NCBI RefSeq assembly: GCF_029433105.1
Contig: NZ_JARNTW010000001.1
Span: forward strand, 186,001 to 250,000
Length of the DNA: 64,000 nt
Source of the DNA: Runella sp. MFBS21
GTDB taxonomy: Bacteria; Bacteroidota; Bacteroidia; Cytophagales; Spirosomataceae
Direction: 5' to 3'
The position numbers and the translations under genes are program-made. The notes beneath the pieces were generated by a model. It saw nothing but the letters and a program-made list of their open reading frames with translations, made no database searches and was not told the origin of the DNA. Below are positions 41,133-50,839 of the stretch, piece by piece. The first letter of the stretch is position 1. Each line of letters opens with the position of its first letter.

Positions 41133-42197
41133 TTATTTTTTGTGGGCGGCTTCGTAGTGTGCTTTCAATAAATCTTCTCCCCAGTCATCGGTTAAGTCAC
41201 GAATGACCGAATGTACGTGGTTGGCGTTGTTTTGGGTGTTGTCGTACTCTATCAAAAATGTAGGGCCGTGGATGCGATAATAAAACCCCTTTCCTTGTCC
41301 TCGTTCGGGACGTTGGTCTCCCATCCATGCAAAATACACTTCGTTGAGATTGGCTTGGCTGATGCGGTGGAGAGCTTGATTTTTGAGCGTAACATGAAAA
41401 CGGCTAAAATAAACATTCAGCAATTCTTTAAAAATAGCTTGTTGAGAAGAGGTCATTTTTCCAAACGACAAACCTTCTCTTGTTTGAAGGTTTACTTTTC
41501 GGGAATTGCTTGTGATGATTTCGTAAGGCGCTTTATCTGATATAATGACCTGAGCGAGCTGTTGCTCGTCAAATGATGCTAATAAACGAAAAGCGCTTTC
41601 GGTTTCTTCTTTCAATACTTGTTTTCCTTCTTGTACATAGCCCGGCAACACAACGGCGGGGTTGCTTCCAAAAAAGCTAGGCAAAAACTGAATTTTCCCG
41701 TTTATGATTGTAAAATGTAAAGAAAGATGGTGCCCTTCTACGCGCCAACCCCAAGGCAATTTGGAGTCGGGTGTTCCAAAAACAAGGAAAGCATAATTTT
41801 CGGGGTCTCGATAGGTATCATTGTCGGGGCGTTTTTCTACTTGGCGTAGCACCTGTTCTAATCCTATGATAGCTTCTACTTTTGCTAGTCCTTTATCACT
41901 GAGGGTCGTTTTTAGGATTTGCATAGCTGCTTGGCGTTGAGAGGCGTCCATCTGTTTGAGAGGAAGCCCTTTGCGCTGCCGAGGCGTAAAATGCCAATCA
42001 AAACGCCATTCAGAATCAAAAGGTAAATTGGCTACGCTTTTTTGCTCTGCTGAAAGCCCCTGTAAAAACACTTCAGTAGCTTTTTGAATATCAGTGCTGA
42101 TATTTTTTTGAGCAACGGTATTGGCAATATTGAAGCAGATGATGACAAAAAAAAGAAGCCATCGAGAAGTAAAATGGTAGATAAAAGGTATTCTCAT
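41133..42197 (-). CDS. Exported DUF3500-family protein
   Basis: It has 354 residues with a hydrophobic N-terminus ending near NTVAQ (residue 29), consistent with a signal peptide. DUF3500 features: WHFTPRQRKGLPLKQM, YAFLVFGTP, WGWRVEGHHLSLHFTI, ILTSNSRK-like (IITSNSRKVN) and the C-terminal YRIHGPTFLIEYDNTQNNANHVHSVIRD (listed here in part). The His-rich pattern (GHHLSLHF, NHVHS) suggests a metal or cofactor site, but the family has no known activity. It is next to no obvious partner. Confidence 0.88.
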   Translation of the reverse strand: MRIPFIYHFTSRWLLFFVIICFNIANTVAQKNISTDIQKATEVFLQGLSAEQKSVANLPFDSEWRFDWHFTPRQRKGLPLKQMDASQRQAAMQILKTTLSDKGLAKVEAIIGLEQVLRQVEKRPDNDTYRDPENYAFLVFGTPDSKLPWGWRVEGHHLSLHFTIINGKIQFLPSFFGSNPAVVLPGYVQEGKQVLKEETESAFRLLASFDEQQLAQVIISDKAPYEIITSNSRKVNLQTREGLSFGKMTSSQQAIFKELLNVYFSRFHVTLKNQALHRISQANLNEVYFAWMGDQRPERGQGKGFYYRIHGPTFLIEYDNTQNNANHVHSVIRDLTDDWGEDLLKAHYEAAHKK

Positions 42198-42261
42198 GAC
42201 AGAAGCGATGATTAAGGAATAACAATCTGAAAATGAATTTATTCCGAAAATCTACTCCAAT

Positions 42262-42295
42262 AAAAAAACCAAGGACAGCTGCCCTCGGCTTTTTT
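42262..42295 (-). terminator. Terminator after the lipoprotein gene at 42321
   Basis: A GC-rich imperfect hairpin around ACAGCTG, flanked by seven A on one side and six T on the other, 26 bases past the minus-strand stop. Confidence 0.7.
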
Positions 42296-42320
42296 GACAA
42301 TCTGACACCAATATGAAATC

Positions 42321-42905
42321 TTAAGGTTGGGGCAACATTGGTTTGGTTGCGACCCATTCTTTTATTTTTTTATCATAAACAAGAGTTGAATCGGGCCATT
42401 CGACATAATGCTTCATGGTCAGGTACTTGTCTATGTTTCCTTCTTTAATCATTGCTTTAAACAAAAACCCACCTCGCTCTTTTACGGTGGTATCGCTTTT
42501 GAAATGGGGCGTACACCAGAGTTCTTCATAATCGACGGGCATGAGGTCTTTACCCATTTTGAATTTACCCCCTACTCCTCTTTGGTACATACCACTTCCT
42601 ACGGGGCGAATAATAAAAAAATAGTGGGTAGAATCAGGAGCCACGAAATAGTTGGCAAATCGAAACTGCCCTAATCTACTTACGTATTCTTTACGAAACG
42701 AAGGCTCAAAGCGAGTTGCATTGGACGCTCCTTTGGCATAAGCACTCGTGTAAGTAATAATGTTGGCTAGGAGAGTATCTTTTTCGTTGTTAGAAAAATA
42801 ACTTTCCACTTCATATGGATTTGTTTCTTTACAACTCCAAAAGCCTACATTGACCGCTAAAACAAGAAAAAAGAGAAAGAACGTAGTTGAAAAATGTGTT
42901 TTCAT
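42321..42905 (-). CDS. Predicted lipoprotein of unknown function
   Basis: It has 194 residues. The signal MKTHFSTTFFLFFLVLAVN ends in the lipobox GFWSC with Cys25. The mature protein is unfamiliar: an N-terminal helix (DTLLANIITYTSAYAKGA), then beta-rich segments (RFANYFVAPDSTHYFFIIRP, YEELWCTPHF) and a C-terminal helix-strand unit. No motif I recognise. It lies 46 bases after the beta-helix-like lipoprotein gene on the same strand, so co-expression with the TonB receptor operon is possible. Confidence 0.75.
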   Translation of the reverse strand: MKTHFSTTFFLFFLVLAVNVGFWSCKETNPYEVESYFSNNEKDTLLANIITYTSAYAKGASNATRFEPSFRKEYVSRLGQFRFANYFVAPDSTHYFFIIRPVGSGMYQRGVGGKFKMGKDLMPVDYEELWCTPHFKSDTTVKERGGFLFKAMIKEGNIDKYLTMKHYVEWPDSTLVYDKKIKEWVATKPMLPQP

Positions 42906-42951
42906 AGTTTCGGAGAGTCAAAGTTTGAATGACTCCCCGAAATATAGATAA

Positions 42952-44709
42952 TTATTTTACTTTAGAATAGTCGGTAGTTCCGGGGTTGAAATTAGACCAT
43001 TTTGTAGTCCAATCTTCCGACCCAAAAGCACCGATGAAAGTAGCCGCTGTAAAGAATGACCCACTAGGAATGGTACCGCCAGTGGCAAGTGTACCGCCAT
43101 TGCTCAATGTAAATGTAGGCGTTACGGCTTGGAACAAGCTTTGACTCAAACCTAATCCAGCATAAGTAGTAAGGATTTTGTTGCCTGCTTGAGCCGCAAA
43201 CCAATCAGACGGTTTTTGTTCGCCTACTTTGAGGTCTACCGCAGGAGTGGCTGTGTTGATATCTCTTACCGCAAAACCAATAGGTGCAGGGCTAGATCCT
43301 TGACCAAAACCATTGCTACCCCAGTTGGCTACACCTGCTACTACTACGCGATTGAGAATCAAGCTACCACTACCTGCATTTGCCAAGGTATTGGTTCCGT
43401 CGATATAAACACCATTAGGGTAGCCAGTTACTACGGCATTGTATACCTTAATTTGAGTGTTACGACGAAGGTGCATACCGTTCTGGAATTGAGTGCTAAT
43501 CGACGTTGCATTGGTTTCTTTAGGTCCAATCAAGGAGGCGTTTGAGATAACTGGCGCAGTGATAGGAGTAGCTGCAGAGCCTTGGCCATCGTTGTCGACC
43601 TCAAATCCATTAGAACCAGATTGATCGGCCAAAGTAGCACCACGCATACCGACGATAAATTGGAGGTTTCCACGATACCCAAAATCCATGTCAAAATCAT
43701 CGTCAAGACCGCGATAAGCTACCAAATATTTGGCATTGACAGTACCACCAAACCACTCAAACGAATCATCAAGACCATAAGAAGCTTGTAAGTATTCCAT
43801 AGTTGTACCGCTTCCTACCGAACCAAAAGTAAAGGAGTTTACTTCTTGGTTGGGGTTGATAGGCACACCTGCATATTCAACACGTACATATTTCAAAGAA
43901 CCAGAGTTGTCGGCATCGTTGGAACCACCATGCCAGCCTTTGTAGCTTCCTTCAAGTTGAATACCTTTATCACCGGTAGATTGATTGTTTACGGCTCTAC
44001 CACAAATCACCAATCCTCCCCAGTCTCCTGACTCACGCTGACCAATCGGGCGCTCTGAAGTAAATACGATAGGGGCATCGGCGGTACCGTTAGCGATGAT
44101 TTTGCTACCACGCTGAATGATAAGCGTTCCTTTTGAAGCACGGTCACCGATGATGACAGTACCAGGTTCAATAGTCAAAGTACCTGTAGCAGCCGTAGAA
44201 GAGAAGGTTTCGGTAGTGTCGGCACCTACTCTTACGAAGCCAATGAGCTTGTAGATTTTGTCTTTTGTCCAAGTAACATTTCCTGTTATTACCCCTCTTA
44301 CGTCAACAGGCGTACGCGAAGGAACGTCAGAAACGCTCACCACTTGCGTAGCTACAGTAGAAGTTTGATTTTGAGAATCCGTAGCTTGGAAAGTAAATAC
44401 TACACTAGAGCCTATGGGTAGGGTTTCGATAGTATAATCTTTGGAGTAGCTATCGGTAGTTTGACCAGTATAGCTTTTGCTATCAAAAGCCTGACCGTTT
44501 TTCAAAACAGTAAGGGTTTTTAATCCTTCGGGGGCGTTGATAGTGGCCGTAATCTTTACAACTGCACCTACCAATCCTTGAGTAGCATTACCAGCTGTGA
44601 TAGTAGGGGCGGGGCCGATTTCTTCTTCTTTTTTACAAGCATTGAAAACCAATGCCAATGACAGTATTCCTAATGTTAGGACTGACTGGGTTAGACGACG
44701 AAAGTTCAT
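42952..44709 (-). CDS. Lipoprotein with Ig-like N-terminus and parallel beta-helix-like body, TonB-receptor partner
   Basis: It has 585 residues. Lipobox FNAC gives Cys25, followed by KKEEEIGPAPTI. Residues 35-130 look like an Ig-type domain (VVKITATINAPEGLKTLTVL). From about 150 a repetitive body begins with GTLTIEPGTVIIGDRASKGTLII, DWGGLVICGRAV, GWHGG, and later LRRNTQIKVYNAVVTGYPNGVYI, typical of right-handed beta-helix proteins of this Bacteroidota family. It lies 35 bases behind the TonB receptor gene, so the two form a pair analogous to SusC/SusD. The upstream Pho-box-like repeats suggest a link to phosphate; the ligand itself is not shown. Confidence 0.85.
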   Translation of the reverse strand: MNFRRLTQSVLTLGILSLALVFNACKKEEEIGPAPTITAGNATQGLVGAVVKITATINAPEGLKTLTVLKNGQAFDSKSYTGQTTDSYSKDYTIETLPIGSSVVFTFQATDSQNQTSTVATQVVSVSDVPSRTPVDVRGVITGNVTWTKDKIYKLIGFVRVGADTTETFSSTAATGTLTIEPGTVIIGDRASKGTLIIQRGSKIIANGTADAPIVFTSERPIGQRESGDWGGLVICGRAVNNQSTGDKGIQLEGSYKGWHGGSNDADNSGSLKYVRVEYAGVPINPNQEVNSFTFGSVGSGTTMEYLQASYGLDDSFEWFGGTVNAKYLVAYRGLDDDFDMDFGYRGNLQFIVGMRGATLADQSGSNGFEVDNDGQGSAATPITAPVISNASLIGPKETNATSISTQFQNGMHLRRNTQIKVYNAVVTGYPNGVYIDGTNTLANAGSGSLILNRVVVAGVANWGSNGFGQGSSPAPIGFAVRDINTATPAVDLKVGEQKPSDWFAAQAGNKILTTYAGLGLSQSLFQAVTPTFTLSNGGTLATGGTIPSGSFFTAATFIGAFGSEDWTTKWSNFNPGTTDYSKVK

Positions 44710-44744
44710 CGGTGTTTTGTTTTGTGAAATGAAATGATAAGAAA

Positions 44745-47570
44745 TTATAACAATCGGTAAGAAAATCCTAAGCTGACAAGTTGGCCTGTGCGGTACTTCT
44801 GCACGAAGAAGTCGGTCCCAGACTCAAACTTGTTGTCTTTGTTGGAGTCTTGCATGATGCGCCAAGGCTGATTCAAAAGGTCTTGGATACCACCTTTAAG
44901 CGTCCAGCGTTGTCCTATGCCTTTTGAGAAAGTAAGGTCTATTACATTACGAGGCATTTCGTATAAGTCAGGGTAAGCTTCGAAACCTACCGCGATGATA
45001 CGGCGACCAATCACATTGTAGAGCAAATTGACTTGGAAGTCTTTTTTGGTATCACTATAATTGAGACCTACATTGACGATATAGGGAGATTGACCTTGTA
45101 ATGGACGATTGTCTGACTGCCCTACACCTCTTGCTCCCAAGCTTACGCGGCTGTAAATAAGTGCAGTGTTAAAGAGTAAACTGGTTTTTTCGAGGAAGCT
45201 AGAGCCAGGTCTCAATGTACCCAAGCCTTTTTTGACTTCAACCTCAAGTCCGGTGCTGTATGCACTTTCGGCGTTGTTGGTGATGAAAGTTTTAGAACCC
45301 AAGCCTGTTGAACCTAAATCAACAGTAGATTCAATTGGAGTATTGAAGTACTTATAAAAAGCCGCTACACTGATAATCTCTGACGGAGTAGGATACATTT
45401 CCCAACGCAAGTCCATGTTTTGAACAGTCGCGATTTTCAGGTTGGGATTTCCTTCATATACAACGTTGAAGTCAAAGTCAAAAAACGAGAATGGGGCGAG
45501 TTCACGAAACTCAGGTCGGTTGACAGTCATGCCATAGGCGGCTCTAAGCAAAGTTTTTTCGCTGAAATTGTAAGTCAAGTTGGCTGAAGGAAGTACGCTT
45601 GTGATTTTGTTGTCAACTTTGGCAGGGGCACCACCCAAAAACGTACTCTTCATTTGTTGACGGTTGTTTTCGATTCTTACCCCTACGATGGCATTGAATT
45701 TTTTGGTAAAAGGTACATTGATAAGACCATATCCAGCCACAAGGGTATTTTTGGAAGTATAAGAGTCGTTGGGATTGGTTTGTTCGTCAATCCGAATACC
45801 TCCGTCGTTTCTAATATTTTGAAAGAGTTGGTTTATATCACTTCCTGCTAGCGAAGGATCGAAGTTTCCACCTCTGACATACCCTAGGTTACGGGCTTTG
45901 AAAGTGCGGTCTTTCAATTCATAAAACCCACCAAATTTTAGTTCGAGTTCTTTGCCGCCCGCAGTGAGTTTTTGGGTAAGGTTTGCACCACCAGTATACC
46001 CACTTTCTTTCATTTCGGAGCTAAAACGACCTAGAAAGTATGCTTGAGCTTGACCTATAGGAATATAGATTTCGGTTTTTCCTGTAGTAGCATCAACTAC
46101 ATCAGAGCGGTATCTTTTATAATCAGGCTGGTCACGATAAGAATTGTTGTAGCCTGCTACCCAGTCAATCACGGTTTTGTCGTCATTGAATTTGTGCTTT
46201 CCAGTAAGTTGGCCAGAATAAATACCACGGTACACTTGGTCAAAGGAGTGATTGTTTGGGCGATAGTTTTGAGCAATATCTTGACCTGAGCGGAATACAT
46301 AGCGGCCATTGCTGATTTGATTGAACAAATTCTTAAATTCTACCGAGTGATTGTTGTTGAAACGGAAAGCCCAGTTGTGTAAAACTCCAACGCGGTTGTT
46401 GCGAGCATAAGCTTTGTCGTCGTATTCAAACAAGGTCTCGATTTGATTGTTGGCACCGATATTGTAATCATTACGCTCGGTATTGGTAACTACCCTTGTC
46501 TCACTGTAGTTGACAGTAGTGATGTTACCGATTTGAATATTTCCTAACTTCATTTTGAAGTTGCCAGTCAATGACAAACGCTGGTCAGGTGAAGCACTCG
46601 AACTTACCGGCACCCACTCATTGCGCAAAGAGCGTCCCGCTAGCTCGATAAGTGCAGGATTGTTGCCAACCGCTCGCAAATCTTTGGGAAAATCACTAGG
46701 CAAGTCCAAATAACCATTGTTGAAAGCTGTCCAATAGTTATTCCCTTGTTTTGAAGCTTTAAAATCTTGGAAAGTAGTTCCTTGACGGATTCCTAGACTA
46801 TAGTCAAAAACGATGCTATTTTGGTCAGGAATATTTTTAGTAAAGATTTTAACAACTCCCCCTGCAAACTCTCCTGGCAAATCAGCGGAAGGGGTCTTGT
46901 AAATCAATAAACGATCAATCTGACCACTCGGAATCACGTCGAAAGAAAACGCTTTTACGTCTGTTTCCATAGAAGGAGTGAAAGCGTTGTGAAGCATCAC
47001 ATTGTTGTAGCGTTGATTCAAGCCTCTAATAGTGATGAAGCGGTCGCCTACGATTGTAATACCGGGTACACGCTTCACGACTTGGGCAGCGTCGCGGTCG
47101 AGGGTACGTGCGATTTGTTGGGACGAAATCCCACTCACAATGTTCTGAGAAGCTTTGATTTCGCTAATGACCGACACCTCCGTGTTGGTCTGTCGTGTAG
47201 CTACTACGCGTACTTCATCAAGGGTAGAAGCGGCTTCTAAAAGTGCTGAATTTATCTCTGTAACTTTGTCGGCTTCTATCGCAACATTTGCGATGTTTTC
47301 CGTTTTATAAGAGACATACGTAATTTCAACGGTGTATTTGCCAGCGGGTATTTTGGCAATAGAAAAGAAACCGTTGATATCAGTAGCAGCACCTAGTTGA
47401 GTACCTACCAATTTGACGGTAGCGCCAATCAAAGTTTCTTTGTTTTTGGCATCAGTGATAGTGCCACGGAGGGTTCCAGTTTGGGCAAAACTAAAAGCGG
47501 AAAAGAAAGAAAGGACAACAAACAGTAAGAATCTGCTCATGGATTTGTCTTGTTTAAAATTTACTTTCAT
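44745..47570 (-). CDS. TonB-dependent outer-membrane receptor with carboxypeptidase-like domain
   Basis: Receptor of 941 residues from the ATG at 47570; an ATG at 47540 (MSRFLLFVVLSFFSAFSFAQ) gives a tidier signal peptide and is a real alternative. Carboxypeptidase-like domain at about 33-115 (TLRGTITDAKNKETLIGATV), then a plug with QVVKRVPGITIVGDRFITIRG and PGEFAGGVVKIFTKN, then the barrel ending FSYRLL. It belongs to the OmpA-less TonB receptors that pair with a beta-helix-like lipoprotein, here 35 bases downstream. The promoter carries a clear -7 element and three 11-bp repeats. Confidence 0.93.
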   Translation of the reverse strand: MKVNFKQDKSMSRFLLFVVLSFFSAFSFAQTGTLRGTITDAKNKETLIGATVKLVGTQLGAATDINGFFSIAKIPAGKYTVEITYVSYKTENIANVAIEADKVTEINSALLEAASTLDEVRVVATRQTNTEVSVISEIKASQNIVSGISSQQIARTLDRDAAQVVKRVPGITIVGDRFITIRGLNQRYNNVMLHNAFTPSMETDVKAFSFDVIPSGQIDRLLIYKTPSADLPGEFAGGVVKIFTKNIPDQNSIVFDYSLGIRQGTTFQDFKASKQGNNYWTAFNNGYLDLPSDFPKDLRAVGNNPALIELAGRSLRNEWVPVSSSASPDQRLSLTGNFKMKLGNIQIGNITTVNYSETRVVTNTERNDYNIGANNQIETLFEYDDKAYARNNRVGVLHNWAFRFNNNHSVEFKNLFNQISNGRYVFRSGQDIAQNYRPNNHSFDQVYRGIYSGQLTGKHKFNDDKTVIDWVAGYNNSYRDQPDYKRYRSDVVDATTGKTEIYIPIGQAQAYFLGRFSSEMKESGYTGGANLTQKLTAGGKELELKFGGFYELKDRTFKARNLGYVRGGNFDPSLAGSDINQLFQNIRNDGGIRIDEQTNPNDSYTSKNTLVAGYGLINVPFTKKFNAIVGVRIENNRQQMKSTFLGGAPAKVDNKITSVLPSANLTYNFSEKTLLRAAYGMTVNRPEFRELAPFSFFDFDFNVVYEGNPNLKIATVQNMDLRWEMYPTPSEIISVAAFYKYFNTPIESTVDLGSTGLGSKTFITNNAESAYSTGLEVEVKKGLGTLRPGSSFLEKTSLLFNTALIYSRVSLGARGVGQSDNRPLQGQSPYIVNVGLNYSDTKKDFQVNLLYNVIGRRIIAVGFEAYPDLYEMPRNVIDLTFSKGIGQRWTLKGGIQDLLNQPWRIMQDSNKDNKFESGTDFFVQKYRTGQLVSLGFSYRLL

Positions 47571-47591
47571 ATCGGTGTTTAAAATTCGATA

Positions 47592-47599
47592 CAAAAGTA
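47592..47599 (-). promoter_or_regulatory. -7 element of the TonB receptor promoter
   Basis: TACTTTTG on the minus strand matches TAnnTTTG exactly and lies six bases from the last Pho-box-like repeat. Predicted transcript start is about 15 bases before the ATG at 47570. There is no separate TTTG at -33; that region is occupied by the repeats, as in activator-dependent promoters. Confidence 0.5.
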
Positions 47600-47605
47600 G
47601 AAGTA

Positions 47606-47638
47606 CAATATTATGCCAATGTTAAGCCAATATTATGA
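47606..47638 (-). promoter_or_regulatory. Three 11-bp direct repeats resembling a Pho box
   Basis: On the plus strand the units are CAATATTATGC (47606-47616), CAATGTTAAGC (47617-47627) and CAATATTATGA (47628-47638), exactly in register. On the gene strand they read as 8-mers CATAATAT, CTTAACAT, CATAATAT separated by TGG, the same 8+3 arrangement as PhoB-type boxes (cyanobacterial CTTAACCT-N3). Position just upstream of the -7 element fits activation by a PhoB-like regulator. Confidence 0.5.
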
Positions 47639-47804
47639 GTAGATTATTATTGGTTTTGGGTTAGTAAGTGTCTAAAAATCACCAAAAAAAAGAGTAGCCC
47701 TGCTTTGTGAATTAAAGTTGACTAATAATAAACATTGGTTTAGGAATAGAGAAAAAAATTGGTTTTGTACAATTTTTTTAAAGTTTTACAAAGGGGTTTT
47801 TTCT

Positions 47805-47812
47805 TATTTTTG
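47805..47812 (+). promoter_or_regulatory. Candidate -7 element for the GH3/beta-lactamase gene
   Basis: TATTTTTG matches TAnnTTTG exactly, 17 bases before the ATG at 47830. The upstream TTTT at 47784-47787 is a weak -33 candidate. Confidence 0.45.
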
Positions 47813-47829
47813 TGTGTTTCCCCGTACCT

Positions 47830-50796
47830 ATGAAAAATTTATTGGTTCACTCGTCTATCTTAAGCATACTATTACTTGGCAGTATGAGCTTGGTCTTTCA
47901 TAAGCCTACTAAGCTTGATACCCCTACCAATACCTTTGTTTTTGCAGAAAACAAATGGGTAGATAGTGTCTTCACTTTAATGTCATTAGAGCAGAAAATT
48001 GGCCAGTTTTTTATGATTGCCACCCACTCTGATCGCAATGAATCTTACTACAGGCACCTAGATTTGTTGATTAAAAATCAGCAAGTGGGTGGATTGATAT
48101 TTTTTAAAGGAGGGCCTTCACGGCAAGCCAAGTTGACAAACCGCTATCAAGCATTGTCAAAAGTTCCCCTCATGATAGGTATTGATGGAGAATGGGGACT
48201 GGGGATGCGCTTGGATAGTATTGATGATTTTCCCAAACAAATGACTTTAGGAGCTATCCAAGACAATCAGTATATTTATCGTATGGGGCTTGAGATAGGC
48301 CGTCAGTGCCGACGGCTGGGAATACATGTGAATTTTGCCCCTGTAGCAGATATTAATAGTAACCCCCGCAATCCTGTCATTGGAATGCGTTCTTTTGGGG
48401 AGGCACGCGAAAATGTGACTGACAAGTCTGCTGCTTATATGAAAGGCTTACAGCATCAAAATGTAATGGCTACGGCCAAGCATTTTCCAGGGCATGGCGA
48501 TACTGACTCGGATTCGCACTATACGCTACCAGTACTAGCCCACTCGACGGATCGTCTCGACGAAACAGACCTTTATCCTTTTAGAAAACTTATTGCAGAT
48601 AGCCTTACAGGAATCATCACAGGGCATTTATATGTACCCGTTTTGGACAAAACACCTTATTTAGCTTCGTCTCTTTCCTCAAAAATTGTGACTGATTTGT
48701 TGAAAAAGCAAATGGGATTTCAGGGGTTGGTATTTACTGATGCCATGAATATGCAAGGCGTAAAACGTGGACGCACCGCTGTTGAGGCTAATATCAAGGC
48801 ATTAATCGCCGGCAACGATGTGTTGCTTTATCCGGAAAATGTGGCCGAGACGATCAAAAGAATCAAGGAAGGAGTAGAGAAAGGAAAAATCTCCCAAGAC
48901 ATGATTGATGAAAAGGCTCGTAAAATATTGAAAGCGAAATATTGGATGGGGCTGAATAAGAGAGAAAGTGTTGATTATAAAACGGTCAATGCAGAGCTGA
49001 GTTCAGCTCATTTTAAGTCTTTGACCCGCGATTTGGCGGAGCAAGCGGTCACTCTTTTAAGAAATGAAAATCAGTTGCTGCCGATTACGGCAATAGATAC
49101 CTGTACATTTGCTTCTATTGCTATTGGCGGAGGTGGTATTAATCTTTTTCAGCAAACACTCAGCAAATATGCTTCTTTCAATCACATAGTATATGCCGAA
49201 AAGCCTACTACTAATTCAGAGGTTGAAAGCTTAGTATCACAAGTAGGTAATGCCAAAGTGGTGATTGTAAGTTTGCACGATACGCGCCGAAATTTTAACC
49301 GACCTTTTCATATTACTTCGGCTACAGTGGAGCTGTTGAATCGCTTGCAGCAAAAATCCAAAGTGATAGTAAGTCTGTTTGCTTCTCCTTATGCCTTGTT
49401 GCAGTTGCCCACCACCTCTGGGGTGATTTGTGCTTATGAGAATCTTCCCGATTTGGAAGTAGCAGCCGCTCAACAAATTTTCGGGGCTTTGCCTTTCAAA
49501 GGTAAATTGCCTATCTCGATAGAAGGATTATATACTTTAGGAACAGGTATAGAAACAAAACCTCTTAGCAGACTAATTGTAGGGCTACCAGAACAGGTGG
49601 GCCTTCGTTCGGCGACTTTACTCAAGATTGATACCCTTGTTCAAAAATCAATCCAAGCACGAATATTTCCTGGATGCCAAGTAGTGGTAGCGCGACGTGG
49701 AAGGGTAGTTTTTCAGCGAAACTATGGAACGCTTACCTATGATAATTTGAACGAAAAAGTCACTTCCGAGACTATGTACGATGTCGCCTCTGTCACAAAA
49801 GTAGCAGCTACCTTACAGGCAGTTATGTACTTAAACGAACAAGGCATTATTGATATAAAACAAAAAGCGGCACATTTTTTGCCTGAACTTGTGGGTACCA
49901 ACAAAGCCCATATCAGTATCGAAGATTTGTTGTTGCACCGTTCGGGGTTGGTGGCTTTCTATCCAAAACTTTGGGAAAATACAAAAACGGGAGGAGGTGG
50001 ACTGATGAGTGAATATTATAGTTCGGTACGAGACAGCATATATCCCATGCAAATAGCTCCGAAGCTGTTTGCAAAATCGGCCTTGAAAGACTCAGTATGG
50101 CGATGGGTCGTACAATCGCCACTCAAAAAGCCAGTAAATGGACATTATCCTTTTGTATATAGTGATTTAGGGATTTTGATGTTACAAAAGGTAATAGAGC
50201 GCGTCACAAATCAGCCCTTAGACGAATTCTTAGGTCAGAATTTTTATGAACCATTAGGGATGATGAATACACGTTTTAAACCATTAGAAAAGTTTGCTGA
50301 TACACAAATTGCTCCTACCGAAAACGACTTTACGTACCGTAATCAATTGCTTCGAGGAACCGTTCATGACCAGATGGCAGCCGTCTATGGCGGCGTGGCT
50401 GGGCATGCAGGGCTCTTTAGTACCGCTTATGATTTATCGATTTTGATGCAAATGAATTTGCAAAAAGGGCTTTACGGAGACCGACGTTATTTCCAAGAAG
50501 AGACTTTGCCTACCTTTGCACGTATGTATGATAGTGCTCATCATCGGGGCTTGGGCTGGGACAAAGCTCCTCAAAAGGGAGAAAGTGTTTTTGTGGCAAC
50601 TTCGGCCTCCCCTTCGTCATTTGGACATTCAGGGTTTACGGGCACTATGGTATGGGTAGATCCTAAAAATGAGCTAGTATTTGTGATGTTGTCCAATAGA
50701 GTGCATCCCAATGCCGAAAACACCCAAATCAACAGCCAACGGATCAGACGAAAAATCCATGAGATAGTATATGAAGCGGTGGCAGAACACGAATAA
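47830..50796 (+). CDS. Exported GH3 (NagZ-like) N-acetylglucosaminidase fused to a class C beta-lactamase-like serine hydrolase
   Basis: It has 988 residues from the ATG at 47830, which gives a signal-like N-terminus (MKNLLVHSSILSILLLGSMSLV); an upstream start at 47812 is less likely. GH3 N-domain about 42-370: the NagZ-specific loop KHFPGHGDT at 217-225 with its His-Asp acid/base pair, and nucleophile Asp304 in VFTDAMNMQG. A GH3 C-domain-like region covers about 395-575. The serine hydrolase domain begins near 590, with the SxxK pair Ser654/Lys657 (ASVTK) and a YSD motif (FVYSDLG) in place of YxN. This fusion would release GlcNAc from muropeptides and hydrolyse an amide or ester in the same product. 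It is a peptidoglycan-turnover candidate. Confidence 0.92.
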   Translation: MKNLLVHSSILSILLLGSMSLVFHKPTKLDTPTNTFVFAENKWVDSVFTLMSLEQKIGQFFMIATHSDRNESYYRHLDLLIKNQQVGGLIFFKGGPSRQAKLTNRYQALSKVPLMIGIDGEWGLGMRLDSIDDFPKQMTLGAIQDNQYIYRMGLEIGRQCRRLGIHVNFAPVADINSNPRNPVIGMRSFGEARENVTDKSAAYMKGLQHQNVMATAKHFPGHGDTDSDSHYTLPVLAHSTDRLDETDLYPFRKLIADSLTGIITGHLYVPVLDKTPYLASSLSSKIVTDLLKKQMGFQGLVFTDAMNMQGVKRGRTAVEANIKALIAGNDVLLYPENVAETIKRIKEGVEKGKISQDMIDEKARKILKAKYWMGLNKRESVDYKTVNAELSSAHFKSLTRDLAEQAVTLLRNENQLLPITAIDTCTFASIAIGGGGINLFQQTLSKYASFNHIVYAEKPTTNSEVESLVSQVGNAKVVIVSLHDTRRNFNRPFHITSATVELLNRLQQKSKVIVSLFASPYALLQLPTTSGVICAYENLPDLEVAAAQQIFGALPFKGKLPISIEGLYTLGTGIETKPLSRLIVGLPEQVGLRSATLLKIDTLVQKSIQARIFPGCQVVVARRGRVVFQRNYGTLTYDNLNEKVTSETMYDVASVTKVAATLQAVMYLNEQGIIDIKQKAAHFLPELVGTNKAHISIEDLLLHRSGLVAFYPKLWENTKTGGGGLMSEYYSSVRDSIYPMQIAPKLFAKSALKDSVWRWVVQSPLKKPVNGHYPFVYSDLGILMLQKVIERVTNQPLDEFLGQNFYEPLGMMNTRFKPLEKFADTQIAPTENDFTYRNQLLRGTVHDQMAAVYGGVAGHAGLFSTAYDLSILMQMNLQKGLYGDRRYFQEETLPTFARMYDSAHHRGLGWDKAPQKGESVFVATSASPSSFGHSGFTGTMVWVDPKNELVFVMLSNRVHPNAENTQINSQRIRRKIHEIVYEAVAEHE

Positions 50797-50839
50797 TAAG
50801 TGAAGCTGGTGAGAATGTGAATGTTTTTCAATAAAGAAG

